DNA from: Planomicrobium sp. Y74
Lineage (GTDB): Bacteria > Bacillota > Bacilli > Bacillales_A > Planococcaceae
Length of the DNA stretch: 64,000 bases
Assembly (NCBI RefSeq): GCF_003668635.1
Contig: NZ_RCWH01000009.1
Coordinates: 37,037 to 101,036 of the forward strand
Direction of reading: 5' to 3'
The notes below the pieces were generated by a model. That model was not told the DNA's origin. It saw only the letters and a list, made by a program, of their open reading frames with translations, and ran no database searches. The translations under genes were made by a program, and so were the position numbers. Below, in pieces: positions 1 to 8,464 of this stretch. Position 1 is the stretch's first letter; every line of letters begins with the position of its first letter.

Positions 1-986
1 CGGAACTGCAGGAATTATTAAAGAAAGCATTTCAACAAGGCATACTTATCGTGGGCGCCGCAGGGAATATCGAAACCCTTACGCAAGAACAGGAAGATAC
101 CCTTTATCCTGCTCGATACCCTTCCGTTATTGCAGTGGGCTCAATAAAAAATGACAATGCCTTATCCAACTTCTCATACCAAGGTCCTTCAGTTGAGCTT
201 GTGGCTCCTGGACAAGGTATCAATAGCACCTATTCAAACGCAGAAACGATTACACAAGAAGATTATAAAGTAAGCCAAGGGACATCCGTCTCTACTCCAT
301 TCGTGGCAGCAATCTTTGCGCAATACATGGAGGCCTATCCTCACCTAAGCAACACCCAATTGCGTGAGACTGTGAAACGTTCATTAATCGATTTAGGAGT
401 TAAAGGAAAAGACCGTTCATTTGGATACGGACTCGTCCAGTCCATTCAGGTTCAAGCGGCTCTTTTTCCTGATTTAAAAACGAACTTCTGGTATACAGAT
501 TCTATTCAATATATTTTTGACCGTAGCATTACCAATGGTTTTCCTGACGGTACATTCCGGCCTGCTTCCTCTATTACACGAGCTGATGCAATGACGATGA
601 TAGGACGTGCTATAGGTATGCAACCGGATTCAAGCCAGCATTATTTCACAGATGTATCGAAAACTTCTTATTCTGCAGGCTATATCAATAAAGCTTATGA
701 ACTTGGTTACATCAAAGGCATGCCGGATGGCAGCTTTCAACCAAATGCGCCAATTAAGCGAGGGGATATGGCGGTTATTATAGAGCGTGTATTTACCTTT
801 ACTTCTTCCGGCGGCAGTTCTTTCTCAGATGTTAATGAATCCAAGTATTACGCAGAAGCTATCCAAGCTGCTTATGAAAATGGAATTGTACAAGGGTTTG
901 ATGATCATACATTCCGACCTGAAGCGGCTATAACACGAGCTGAAAATGCTGTGATTTTGAGCAAGTCACTAAAGTATCAGCAATAA
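1..986 (+). CDS. S8 subtilisin-like serine protease with three C-terminal SLH domains (5' end outside the window)
   Basis: The reading frame is open from base 3, so the gene begins upstream of the window. The visible part starts just before the oxyanion-hole Asn (GAAGN) of a subtilase and contains the catalytic Ser block GTSVSTP. Catalytic Asp and His must lie upstream. After about 150 residues come three SLH repeats, each with the pattern GFPDGTFRP, GMPDGSFQP or GFDDHTFRP followed by ITRAD/IKRGD/ITRAE. SLH domains bind pyruvylated secondary cell-wall polymer, so this should be an extracellular protease held on the wall. The family assignment is firm; the substrate is unknown. Confidence 0.93.
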   Translation, partial: ELQELLKKAFQQGILIVGAAGNIETLTQEQEDTLYPARYPSVIAVGSIKNDNALSNFSYQGPSVELVAPGQGINSTYSNAETITQEDYKVSQGTSVSTPFVAAIFAQYMEAYPHLSNTQLRETVKRSLIDLGVKGKDRSFGYGLVQSIQVQAALFPDLKTNFWYTDSIQYIFDRSITNGFPDGTFRPASSITRADAMTMIGRAIGMQPDSSQHYFTDVSKTSYSAGYINKAYELGYIKGMPDGSFQPNAPIKRGDMAVIIERVFTFTSSGGSSFSDVNESKYYAEAIQAAYENGIVQGFDDHTFRPEAAITRAENAVILSKSLKYQQ

Positions 987-995
987 AATAGTTAT

Positions 996-1029
996 AAGGA
1001 GTTGTGGTTAATTGCCACAGCTCCTTTTT
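996..1029 (+). terminator. Rho-independent terminator of the protease gene
   Basis: AAGGAG-TTGTGG pairs with CCAC-AGCTCCTT around a 6-nt loop, with one G-U pair, and is followed by a T run. It lies 10 bp after the stop codon. Confidence 0.85.
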
Positions 1030-1250
1030 GTTGTGCCCGGTAGTGTAATCTGTAGGGGTAAGTCTCGAATTGTGTAAGCAGCAGAAGCAACCGTTAGCCA
1101 AGCTAAAAGGGGGCCATGACACTGTAGAATCTGCAGGAAGCGGCCGGCGAGGAACTCGAACTTTATATAAGACTTGATGCGATTGGGTGAGTCTGCCCAA
1201 TTCTGCCCAAGTATGCTACACTGTTGCCAATCTGAGTAAGGAGTGATTTT

Positions 1251-1376
1251 ATGCCTGGAATTTTTATTATAGGTACCAACTCTAATGTCGGCAACACCAT
1301 TATGTGTGGAAAGAAGTTTTTCCATGAAATTGAGGATATATATAGTTACTTCTTACGACAGGCAATAGAAGTATAA
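1251..1376 (+). pseudogene. bioD: Relic of the 5' end of a dethiobiotin synthetase (bioD) gene
   Basis: A 41-codon frame with a proper ribosome binding site (AAGGAG, 9 bp upstream) begins MPGIFIIGTNSNVGNT. This closely resembles the BioD amino terminus, whose P-loop reads GTDTxVGKT. Here the essential P-loop Lys has become Asn, and similarity ends after about 20 residues. It cannot make a working enzyme. No other biotin gene is recognisable nearby. The assignment rests on the P-loop context and is moderately sure. Confidence 0.55.
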
Positions 1377-1442
1377 AGACGAGAAGAGGATTACAAAACC
1401 ACTTACAACCAGTGCAATACTATAGCATACTCCTGAATTTTT

Positions 1443-1469
1443 AGTTTACATATCATGAATCATCGGAAG
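1443..1469 (+). repeat. Dispersed intergenic box, copy 1
   Basis: The segment reads AGTTTACATATCATGAA followed by TCATCGGAAG. It matches the box also found near 16405, 18239, 20031, 23826, 26686 and 37139 and, on the other strand, near 50344 and 61280. In this copy the usual downstream hairpin is not recognisable. The relic region that follows is degraded. Confidence 0.5.
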
Positions 1470-1601
1470 AAATAGGGAATGCGAACTAGTTGAATTAGTA
1501 AGGAAGAAAAAATGCTGCTCCAGGTCGGAACTAAAAGATGGGCACAGCCAACCATTTTTCGACATACTGAAACTACCAAATAAAAGGAAGTGTAAAATAT
1601 A

Positions 1602-1766
1602 AACAAACTTAAAACTGCCGAGTACAAGGAGTATATCGCCAAGCTCAATATCGAAGAAGGACGGAAAGCAGCGGACCTTGCTTATGAAGTCGGGGTCAGT
1701 GCTGACAACTGTGCGATAACGGGCAAAAGAGTACCGGAAAAAGCAGGAACGACTGGCGAATCAACT
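1602..1766 (+). pseudogene. Relic of an IS3-family transposase orfA
   Basis: About 50 codons starting with AAC at 1602 read like the helix-turn-helix part of an IS3-family OrfA (TAEYKEYIAKL, EEGRKAADLAYEVGVS). The frame lacks a start codon, degrades after about residue 45, and no orfB (DDE domain) follows. This is a dead fragment of an insertion sequence. Together with the bioD relic it marks 1030-2125 as a decayed region without intact genes. Confidence 0.55.
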
Positions 1767-2125
1767 ATTAGCATCCTCCTGATTCCCTTATCGATAGTAT
1801 GGAAAAATTATTTCAGACCGTAGAATGGGTTTTCTGTACATGAGTACCGTGTTTTTATGGAAATTTTTTCTTTAAAGTTTGTTATTATTACCTAATTTAG
1901 GGTATACATAAAATATTTACATAAGTATTAATTATTATCGAAAGAAGTGTTTTGGAATCAAATTCCTTACTTATAGAAACTAATAAGGTTTAGAAACAGA
2001 ACTATTTTCTAGGGTTAAAAGGATGAGGATTTAATAGGTGCAGTAATAAGACAAATAGAACTTAGTGGCTTAAATTTTATAAGAATTATTAATTAAAATA
2101 AATTCCCGTGGGAAAGGTGATAAAA

Positions 2126-4261
2126 ATGACTTCGCCCTTCGAACTCTTAGAAGAAATACAAGAAGTGTATGGCACCTATTATGGATTAACCTTCTTTTTA
2201 ACAGATGAGAAAGGAAATATCCTAGTTCTACCAGAAGGAAGCAACGAATTATGTAATTTATTACTTCGTCAGGAAGACTTTTTTTCTCTTGGAATCCACA
2301 ATATTTTAAAGCAAGTTAACTATATTTCTGAGGTTTTTTTGCATGAAATGTTACCTGGTCTTTACGTAGTTGCGGCACCAGTAAAACCTAGCGCAAACTC
2401 CATGTATTATTTATGGGGAGGGTTTTTAAGGGATGAAATAACACCAGAAGTAACAGAAAGAACACTGAAAGAAAAATATAATATAGACTTATCCAATGAA
2501 AAAATTTCGATGCAGTTACCGAAAATCATAGAAAATAATCAGGAAGAGTGGCTTCATAGAACAAGTCAGGTTGCCGAATTAGCAACTATTTGTTTGCGCA
2601 GAGAAAATACAGATTCTGTTTCTGAATTCTCTACGGAGTTATTTCGTAATTACAAAAATACAAAACCAAGCGAATTTTCGAATCTGTTCTCTAAAATTCT
2701 TAATTACAGTACGGAAATTGATTTTTTAGGAATTGCAGAGCAATCAGGGGAAGAATTATATGAAGTTTCCGAAGTGAAAGGTGCCGGAGCGGAATCTCTT
2801 AATGGCATTTCTTTTACACTTGGAGAGGGTTTTCTTGGTCGCCCTCTTTTGACAGGTGAAAGCACACATTGGCAAGATGTAGAGAACGATCGCCGTTCAC
2901 GCTTTTTCCATCCATTTTCTGTTAAACCGAAATCATTATTTTGTGAACCAATTAATAGACACGATGGCTCTTTATCCCTTGTATTTGGAGGCAGTTTTTC
3001 GCAAAAACAAATTAGCGCTGATGCGGTAATTTTGGGGAAAACATTAGCGGTATTAATAGAAAACAATTTATTGGTACATGCATTGCGCATGGAAAATATG
3101 CACCAGTTAACCCGACTCACATCACTAGTTGATATTTGTAAATTAATGGCTTCTACCCCGGACTTGAGAAGAATCTTATTTATTCTTGTGGATATCAGTA
3201 TTAATTTGGTTGATGGACCATTTTCTTGTGTTGTTTTAAAGGATAAAAAGAACAGTAAAGTACAACTGGTATCCAGAGGAGATTTTAACGGCCAGCTTGA
3301 AACATATGTAAAAGATGTGGTCAGACGCTCACATAATTTGTCTGCCCCTCCTGTACCCAATTTGCAGGAACCTTACCTTCACTTCTTGGAAAAAGAGGAG
3401 AAGGTTATTGAATGTCCCTTAATGCATGGGGATGAGTTATTAGGAATTTTATGTGTTGGTGTGCCGCTTCAGAATGATTCACATTTACAAGAACATCTTG
3501 CCTTTTTGCAGACTCTGTCGATCATAGGAAGTGTTTCTTTGCAGCAGGTTAGTCAAAGTGATTCAGGCTTAGAGGCTGAGAAAGTAGAAGCGTTGCATCA
3601 AGCTATAGCAGAATTTGATCCGCATGCGTTTGAATTAGCAGAAGAAGCTGCTTTATTGGCTGCAGAATTCACAACTAAAATAGAAATGCCGGCAAATATA
3701 GCCAAAGATATTATTCAAGCCTGTCAGCTTGCTTATTATTCTTTGAACTTCCTTAGAGGAACTTTTCCAGGAGGCAATATAGTATCTATCATTGAAGAAG
3801 GAAGATCGACAGGTAAAGGTGAATATCTTATCAATGCTGAAGACTTAAAAACCACTAGTCAGATATTCGCGCTTGTGGATACGTATATACAGAAGAATCA
3901 CAGTTTAGAAGCTGTTATGCATTTAAAAAAAGCCGGAGAAGATATGTTTAATCAATTTCTGTCGTTCGTGCGAAGCAACCATATAATAGAAAAAGAATTT
4001 ATTCTAGCGGATAGTTTTGACGATCAAGAAGAATATTCTCTGACTGAAGCCGTACAAAAATTAAAGGATTTATCTCCTAGAGAAAAGGAAGTGCTAGCAT
4101 TAATCTCTGAAGGAAAGAATAATCGCGAGATTGCTTCTCAGCTTTATATAAGCGATCATACAGTAAAAAATCATGTGACTAAAATTTTTCAAAAAATGGG
4201 CGTTACAGACCGAGCAAATGCTATTTCAAAAGTTTATCGAAGTTTCTACAATCATAGTTAA
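2126..4261 (+). CDS. Multi-sensor LuxR-type transcription regulator (PocR-like, two GAF domains, HTH)
   Basis: The 711-residue protein ends with a clear LuxR helix-turn-helix: LSPREKEVLALISEGKNNRE, then HTVKNHVTKIF. Upstream are two GAF-like modules (roughly residues 185-310 and 330-490). The amino-terminal 150 residues resemble a PocR-type ligand-binding domain (FFLTDEKGNIL, ELCNLLL). There is no receiver domain and no transmembrane segment, so it should be a cytoplasmic ligand- or redox-sensing activator. The ATG at 2126 is preferred over the GTG at 2108 because AAAGGTG sits 8 bp before it. It stands upstream of the tad cluster in the same direction and could regulate it; that is inference. 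Confidence 0.8.
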   Translation: MTSPFELLEEIQEVYGTYYGLTFFLTDEKGNILVLPEGSNELCNLLLRQEDFFSLGIHNILKQVNYISEVFLHEMLPGLYVVAAPVKPSANSMYYLWGGFLRDEITPEVTERTLKEKYNIDLSNEKISMQLPKIIENNQEEWLHRTSQVAELATICLRRENTDSVSEFSTELFRNYKNTKPSEFSNLFSKILNYSTEIDFLGIAEQSGEELYEVSEVKGAGAESLNGISFTLGEGFLGRPLLTGESTHWQDVENDRRSRFFHPFSVKPKSLFCEPINRHDGSLSLVFGGSFSQKQISADAVILGKTLAVLIENNLLVHALRMENMHQLTRLTSLVDICKLMASTPDLRRILFILVDISINLVDGPFSCVVLKDKKNSKVQLVSRGDFNGQLETYVKDVVRRSHNLSAPPVPNLQEPYLHFLEKEEKVIECPLMHGDELLGILCVGVPLQNDSHLQEHLAFLQTLSIIGSVSLQQVSQSDSGLEAEKVEALHQAIAEFDPHAFELAEEAALLAAEFTTKIEMPANIAKDIIQACQLAYYSLNFLRGTFPGGNIVSIIEEGRSTGKGEYLINAEDLKTTSQIFALVDTYIQKNHSLEAVMHLKKAGEDMFNQFLSFVRSNHIIEKEFILADSFDDQEEYSLTEAVQKLKDLSPREKEVLALISEGKNNREIASQLYISDHTVKNHVTKIFQKMGVTDRANAISKVYRSFYNHS

Positions 4262-4493
4262 CCTAAACGTTAAATGATGATGTGTCGAACAATTATAATA
4301 AGGCATTTGTAAATCCCGTTTTTATTGAGAAGTCGAGACATATAAATGGGAGGATGAGGGGATAGCTGTTTTATGATATAACAGTTAAGATGTGCCTATA
4401 CCTTTCTGCGCTCAATTTATTCACTCTTCAGCTAAGACCGCAATAAGAGTGTTGGAAGCTATAAACATACTGATTATTAAAAGGAGGAAAGAG

Positions 4494-4757
4494 ATGGCGA
4501 AAAGAGGAATACTTCCATTGCAGATGGACTGTATGATGTTGTTCCAGTCTAATCCCTCATTAACTGTAACCGTTGAGGAACTTGTTGGTAAAATGGGGGA
4601 AACCTATGAGAATCTCCAGCCGGTATTGGATCTTTTATTGAAGCAAGGAATTATCCGTAAGTCGGGAGAGATTCCGGCTTTATTATTCAGTTATCAAGAG
4701 CCAGTTACGGTCGCTGAGTTCGAATTTGATGTAACAGATCGAGAGATTATACAATAA
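4494..4757 (+). CDS. Small winged-helix-like protein at the head of the tad region
   Basis: The 87-residue product has an excellent ribosome binding site (AGGAGG, 6 bp before ATG 4494); the longer frame upstream lacks one. The predicted content is helical, with a segment SLTVTVEELVGKMGETYENLQ followed by LDLLLKQGIIRKSG. This is reminiscent of a small winged-helix DNA-binding fold, but no family is recognised. A strong terminator follows, so it is probably monocistronic. Position between the LuxR regulator and the pilus genes suggests a regulatory role, which is inference. Confidence 0.65.
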   Translation: MAKRGILPLQMDCMMLFQSNPSLTVTVEELVGKMGETYENLQPVLDLLLKQGIIRKSGEIPALLFSYQEPVTVAEFEFDVTDREIIQ

Positions 4758-4773
4758 TAAAAATCCGCATATG

Positions 4774-4812
4774 AGCAGGAATCGGTTAAAAAACCCGATT
4801 CCTGCTTTTATA
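4774..4812 (+). terminator. Rho-independent terminator
   Basis: A 12-bp stem AGCAGGAATCGG / CCGATTCCTGCT is followed by TTTTATATTT, just after the small winged-helix-like gene. Confidence 0.9.
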
Positions 4813-5040
4813 TTTGATTTTTCATAAAAGAGCTAGGAATAGAAAAAGGAAACTAGGAATGTAAAGGGATTCAATAGGAGTATCTTTAAAAATCTGCTTG
4901 TTTGTAGGACTAGACTCTTATTGCGAAATTTAAAATAATAACAGGAGAAACAGGGGATATTTATTATTTTGAAAACGTTGCATACTAAGTTTTGTAAGTT
5001 GGTCAGCAAAACTACAAAAGACGCAGGGGGGTTTAATCAG

Positions 5041-5391
5041 ATGGAATTGATCAACTACTCTACTGGCTCTATGATTGCAAAAGAAGTAAAGCAAGCGCAT
5101 CGCTTTTGGCCGAGATTTAAAGGGTTGATGTTTACAAATTCCATGCCGGCCGGAAGAGCACTTCACTTGGCACCATGCAATTCGATTCATACCTTCTTTA
5201 TGAAATACGAAATTGATGTTTTATACATTAATAAAGAGAATGAAATAGTAGGGATAGAGGAATGTTTGAAACCCGGACGATTGGGTTCTAGATTTTCAGG
5301 GGCAAGTTCTGTAATTGAGTTTCCAGCTGGAGCAATCAACCATCTTACCGCTGCTGTCGGTCACACTGTAGCATTTGTCGAAGATATATAA
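5041..5391 (+). CDS. DUF192 family protein
   Basis: The 116-residue protein carries the DUF192 hallmarks: FWPRFKGLMF near the amino end, APCNSIHTFFMKYEIDVLYI in the middle and a GRLGSRFSGASSVIEFPAG segment. ATG 5041 is chosen because a G-rich ribosome binding site (AGGGGGG) lies 9 bp upstream; the TTG at 4969 has none. DUF192 proteins are frequently encoded in or beside tad pilus clusters of Bacillota, but their biochemical role is not established. It lies 57 bp upstream of the pilin gene and probably belongs to the same transcript. Confidence 0.85.
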   Translation: MELINYSTGSMIAKEVKQAHRFWPRFKGLMFTNSMPAGRALHLAPCNSIHTFFMKYEIDVLYINKENEIVGIEECLKPGRLGSRFSGASSVIEFPAGAINHLTAAVGHTVAFVEDI

Positions 5392-5448
5392 ATACTATGC
5401 CGTATAGCCATTGGACAAAAACTAGTTGGAAAAGGGAGAGATTTTATT

Positions 5449-5640
5449 ATGATGGAATTATTTAAAGGGTTATTTTTAGAAGAAGAAGGACAAGGGATGA
5501 CTGAATATGGATTGATCTTAGGTTTGCTTGCTGTAGCGATCATTGCTGCGTTTGCCATTTTGACTCCGCAATTTGATGTCTTAATGACCGAAATAAAAGG
5601 AATGTTATCTGCTAAACCTTCAACTACAACAACACCTTAA
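5449..5640 (+). CDS. flp: Flp/Fap-type (type IVb) major pilin
   Basis: The 63-residue prepilin has a short leader ending in EEEG, then QGMTEYGLILGLLAVAII, the standard Flp motif. The prepilin peptidase cuts after the Gly, and the conserved Glu-Tyr pair lies at mature positions 5 and 6. The hydrophobic stretch forms the assembly helix, and the tail is Thr-rich. A strong GC-rich terminator directly after the gene suggests that pilin mRNA is made in excess over the downstream assembly genes. Confidence 0.95.
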   Translation: MMELFKGLFLEEEGQGMTEYGLILGLLAVAIIAAFAILTPQFDVLMTEIKGMLSAKPSTTTTP

Positions 5641-5642
5641 TT

Positions 5643-5675
5643 AAAAAGGGCCCAGTAATTTGTAGGGCCCTTTTC
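5643..5675 (+). terminator. Terminator or attenuator between pilin and assembly genes
   Basis: AAAAAGGGCCC and GGGCCCTTTTCTT form a perfect stem around an 11-nt loop. Partial read-through would let the tad assembly genes be expressed at a lower level from the same promoter. Confidence 0.9.
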
Positions 5676-5725
5676 TTATAATAAAAAGCTTTAATATATC
5701 AAAAACGAATGAAAGGATGGCTGAC

Positions 5726-6229
5726 ATGATTAACTTTTTTTTATTGCTAATTTTAACGGTCTGCGTCATCACAGATGTGAAGAGCAGAAAAATATACAAT
5801 AAAGTGATTTATCCGGCCTTGCTGCTCGGTTTCGGTTTTCATTTCTTATCTAGCGGCTGGGTGGGCTTAAGCCATTCTTTCATTGGATTTTTGATAGGCT
5901 TTGCCTTGCTGCTCATCCCTTATATACTGGGCGGAATGGGTGCAGGGGATGTGAAGCTGCTGGCTTTGATAGGTGCCTTGAAAGGTGGAACTTTCGTATT
6001 CGAATCCTTTATTTATATGGCACTCGTAGGTGGAATTATAGCGTTAGCAATCATTCTTTTCCGTGGAGGAGTAATGAAATCGCTACTCTATTCGATAATT
6101 AACTTCAGAAATGGACTTCCGAATAGCAAGTTTCTTATTTCAGGATCACTGAATACCACGTATCCATATGGAGTAGCAATTGCGGCAGGAACTGTTCTGG
6201 TTCTAATTATGGATGGAGGGATTCTATGA
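5726..6229 (+). CDS. tadV: Prepilin peptidase TadV/CpaA (A24 family)
   Basis: A polytopic membrane aspartic protease of 167 residues. Both catalytic aspartates are visible: ITDVKSRKI near residue 17 and the GxGD motif in GGMGAGDVKLL near residue 75. It cleaves the Flp prepilin at the inner face of the membrane. ATG 5726 is preferred to ATG 5717 because AAAGGATGG is well spaced only from the former. The stop codon overlaps the tadE start (ATGA), indicating translational coupling. Confidence 0.92.
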   Translation: MINFFLLLILTVCVITDVKSRKIYNKVIYPALLLGFGFHFLSSGWVGLSHSFIGFLIGFALLLIPYILGGMGAGDVKLLALIGALKGGTFVFESFIYMALVGGIIALAIILFRGGVMKSLLYSIINFRNGLPNSKFLISGSLNTTYPYGVAIAAGTVLVLIMDGGIL

Positions 6230-6600
6230 GAGAAAAAGAAGATGGTCAATCCTTAGTTGAGTTTGCTCTCGCGCTTCCCCTGATCCTTCTTTTGCTGGTC
6301 GGTGTCATTGATTTTGGCAGAGTTATTCATACGCATCTTCAACTGGAGTTAGTTACTCAAGAGGCCGTACGGATGGGAGGGCTGGGACAAACAGACGAAG
6401 TGATTCGCACTTATGCAAAAAACCAGTTCAATGCGGGAGATGCTTCTTTATTAACCGTTAACATCTCCCCTTCCGGTACCAGAAAATCAGGAACAAACGT
6501 TACGGTTGAATTGGTATATCCGGAAAGTCTTTTTAACCCTTTAGGAAAGTATGCAATTCCCTATACAGTCAAGACCAGTTCGATGATAAGAGTGGAATGA
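6226..6600 (+). CDS. tadE: TadE-like pseudopilin
   Basis: The 124-residue protein opens with EDGQSLVEFALALPLILLLL, the TadE signature (Gly-Gln-Ser, then Glu at +5 and one transmembrane helix), followed by a short exported domain. Minor pseudopilins of this kind are processed by TadV and are needed for Flp pilus assembly. The start overlaps the tadV stop by 4 bp. Confidence 0.92.
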   Translation: MREKEDGQSLVEFALALPLILLLLVGVIDFGRVIHTHLQLELVTQEAVRMGGLGQTDEVIRTYAKNQFNAGDASLLTVNISPSGTRKSGTNVTVELVYPESLFNPLGKYAIPYTVKTSSMIRVE

Positions 6601-6610
6601 GGGATACTGC

Positions 6611-7519
6611 TTGAAAAATATACTTCATAAAGAAGACGGCAACGCATTCGTTCTAATTGCATTAAGCTTTGCGTTGATGCTGGCGATTTTCGGTCTTGTA
6701 ATCGACGGTGGCCATTTGTACATGACAAAAAGCCATTTACAAAAAACCGCGAATGCAGCGGCCTTGTCCGGAGCCCAGGAGATTCCCAATACGCAAGAAG
6801 CGGTGGACAGAGTCGTCGGGGAAATTTTGGATAGCCATGGCGAAAAGGAAAGCCTTTTCCTTTCCTCAATCGAAAATGGCCAACAGTTACAGATAGAGCT
6901 GGAAAAAAAAGTTCCTCTCTTTTTCGCTTCATTATTCGGGTTCGAACATATAACAGTTCAAGCGTATGCTAAGGCGGCCCTAACACCTCTTGGAGAAGCT
7001 TCAGGAGCTGTGCCTCTCGGAGTAGACGAATCGGTAGAATTGAAATACGGAGAGCAGTATTCGCTTAAAGTTGATGCAGGCGATTCAACCGGCGGAAATT
7101 TCGGAGTTTTGGCACTTGATGGACCAGGGGCGAAGTCATACGGTGATAGTCTTACCTATGGATTTGATGAAAAATTAAAAGTGGGGGACATCATCAATAC
7201 ACAAACAGGAAACATTGCCGGAGCGACAAGAACCGGGATAAATTATCGGATTGACAATTGTCCATATCCATCTGGAGATTTTCAGCAGAGAGATTGCCCG
7301 CGAGTCATGCTGGTTCTTGTGTATAAGCCCTATACCCAAACCACGAATCAGCTGACAAGTGTTCAAATTACTGGATTTGCTTATTTCTATGTCACAGACA
7401 GGATGAGCAGTACCGATGATTCCATTAAAGGAATTTTTATTAAACGGGCAGGTGCCGGCTTGACAGGATCAGCCATGCCGCCTGACCGCGGAGCTTATGC
7501 AATTAAATTGATACGGTAG
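6611..7519 (+). CDS. tadG: TadG-like pilus assembly protein
   Basis: The 302-residue protein starts with TTG at 6611 after GAGGGA. It has an EDGNAFVLIALSFALMLAIFG membrane anchor followed by LVIDGGHLYMTKSHLQKTANAAALSGAQE, the conserved TadG/TadE-like amino-terminal module. The remainder is an exported domain containing a Cys pair (NCPYPSGDFQQRDCP). Its position directly after tadE fits the usual order. The function of the exported part is unknown. Confidence 0.88.
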   Translation: MKNILHKEDGNAFVLIALSFALMLAIFGLVIDGGHLYMTKSHLQKTANAAALSGAQEIPNTQEAVDRVVGEILDSHGEKESLFLSSIENGQQLQIELEKKVPLFFASLFGFEHITVQAYAKAALTPLGEASGAVPLGVDESVELKYGEQYSLKVDAGDSTGGNFGVLALDGPGAKSYGDSLTYGFDEKLKVGDIINTQTGNIAGATRTGINYRIDNCPYPSGDFQQRDCPRVMLVLVYKPYTQTTNQLTSVQITGFAYFYVTDRMSSTDDSIKGIFIKRAGAGLTGSAMPPDRGAYAIKLIR

Positions 7520-7530
7520 GTGATAAACAG

Positions 7531-8448
7531 ATGAAACCAAAAAGAATACTTATATTGGCTCTTCTTTCCGGCTTGATTACTACAGTTGTATTTTATCTGT
7601 TCATTGGACAGGTTCAGCCGGGAACAGCCGAACAACAGCCGGTTATGCAAAGCATAGTGACAGCAGCGATTGATATGCAGGAAAACCAACAATTAACAGA
7701 AGATAATCTGGCAGTTGTTGAGATGCCGGAAGCCCAAGTGCATGGACAGGCTGTGAAGGATAAATCAGAGCTGGTTGGTAAATTCACTTCTGCGCCCATC
7801 AAAGCTGGAGAAGTTGTGATGTCACACCGGATTCAGCAGGAAGAAGAAGCAAAAGTCATCTCTAAAAAGGTGGCAGAAGGATTCAGAGCGGTTTCGATCA
7901 GTGTCGATTTTGTGAAGTCGGTTTCAAATCTGATAGAACCGGAAGATTACGTCGATATCACACTTACTAAAACTTCAGATAATACAGGAACTGCCCCAGA
8001 ACCGACAGAACTAATTTTGGAAAAGGTGAAGGTTTTGGCAGTAGGCCAACGTTTGACCGAGTCTAAGGAAGAAGAGCCGTCAATTGAATACTTTTCGGTG
8101 ACCTTGGAATTAGAACCGGAGGATGCAGTGAATCTTATTGATGCCAGTAACCAGGGAAGTCTGCAATTGCTGCTTCACAGTAAATTACTATCAGAAGCTA
8201 CTTCCGAACAGCAGGAAATGAATGACGTAGGATCTTCAGGTATTTTTGTTCTGCCTGAACGCTCACTAATCCGTTTGAACCCGTCATTATCGGCCTCAGT
8301 CGTTACTGTAGTGGAAAAAGGAACATCGCTGAAACACTTAAACGAAGAGAAAGTAGATGAAGATGGCCGACTTTGGTTTCAAGTAGAAACAGAAGAAAAA
8401 CAACAGGGCTGGATCAGTAGTCGCATCATCAAATTTGAAAACGAATGA
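7531..8448 (+). CDS. cpaB: CpaB/RcpC-type pilus protein with SAF domain and an SH3-like tail
   Basis: The 305-residue protein has a single amino-terminal membrane segment and a SAF domain (residues ~45-105; VVEMPEAQVHGQAV, SAPIKAGEVV). An RcpC/CpaB domain (~110-220) with the typical GFRAVSISVD start follows. CpaB family proteins help to assemble or stabilise the Tad secretion apparatus at the cell surface. The last ~65 residues (FVLPERSLIRLNPSLSASVV to QGWISSRIIKF) look like a bacterial SH3 domain. That is unusual in CpaB and could bind peptidoglycan in this cell without an outer membrane. The extension is read from the sequence; the binding is inference. Confidence 0.87.
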   Translation: MKPKRILILALLSGLITTVVFYLFIGQVQPGTAEQQPVMQSIVTAAIDMQENQQLTEDNLAVVEMPEAQVHGQAVKDKSELVGKFTSAPIKAGEVVMSHRIQQEEEAKVISKKVAEGFRAVSISVDFVKSVSNLIEPEDYVDITLTKTSDNTGTAPEPTELILEKVKVLAVGQRLTESKEEEPSIEYFSVTLELEPEDAVNLIDASNQGSLQLLLHSKLLSEATSEQQEMNDVGSSGIFVLPERSLIRLNPSLSASVVTVVEKGTSLKHLNEEKVDEDGRLWFQVETEEKQQGWISSRIIKFENE

Positions 8449-8464
8449 AGGGCAGGCGGCAGGG

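Noticed and set aside
2704..3360. 218-codon minus-strand frame inside the LuxR-type regulator gene
   Set aside because: Shadow frame with no family similarity or ribosome binding site; the + strand gene has clear domains.
6561..6932. Minus-strand frame across tadE/tadG
   Set aside because: No ribosome binding site and it conflicts with two recognisable tad genes.
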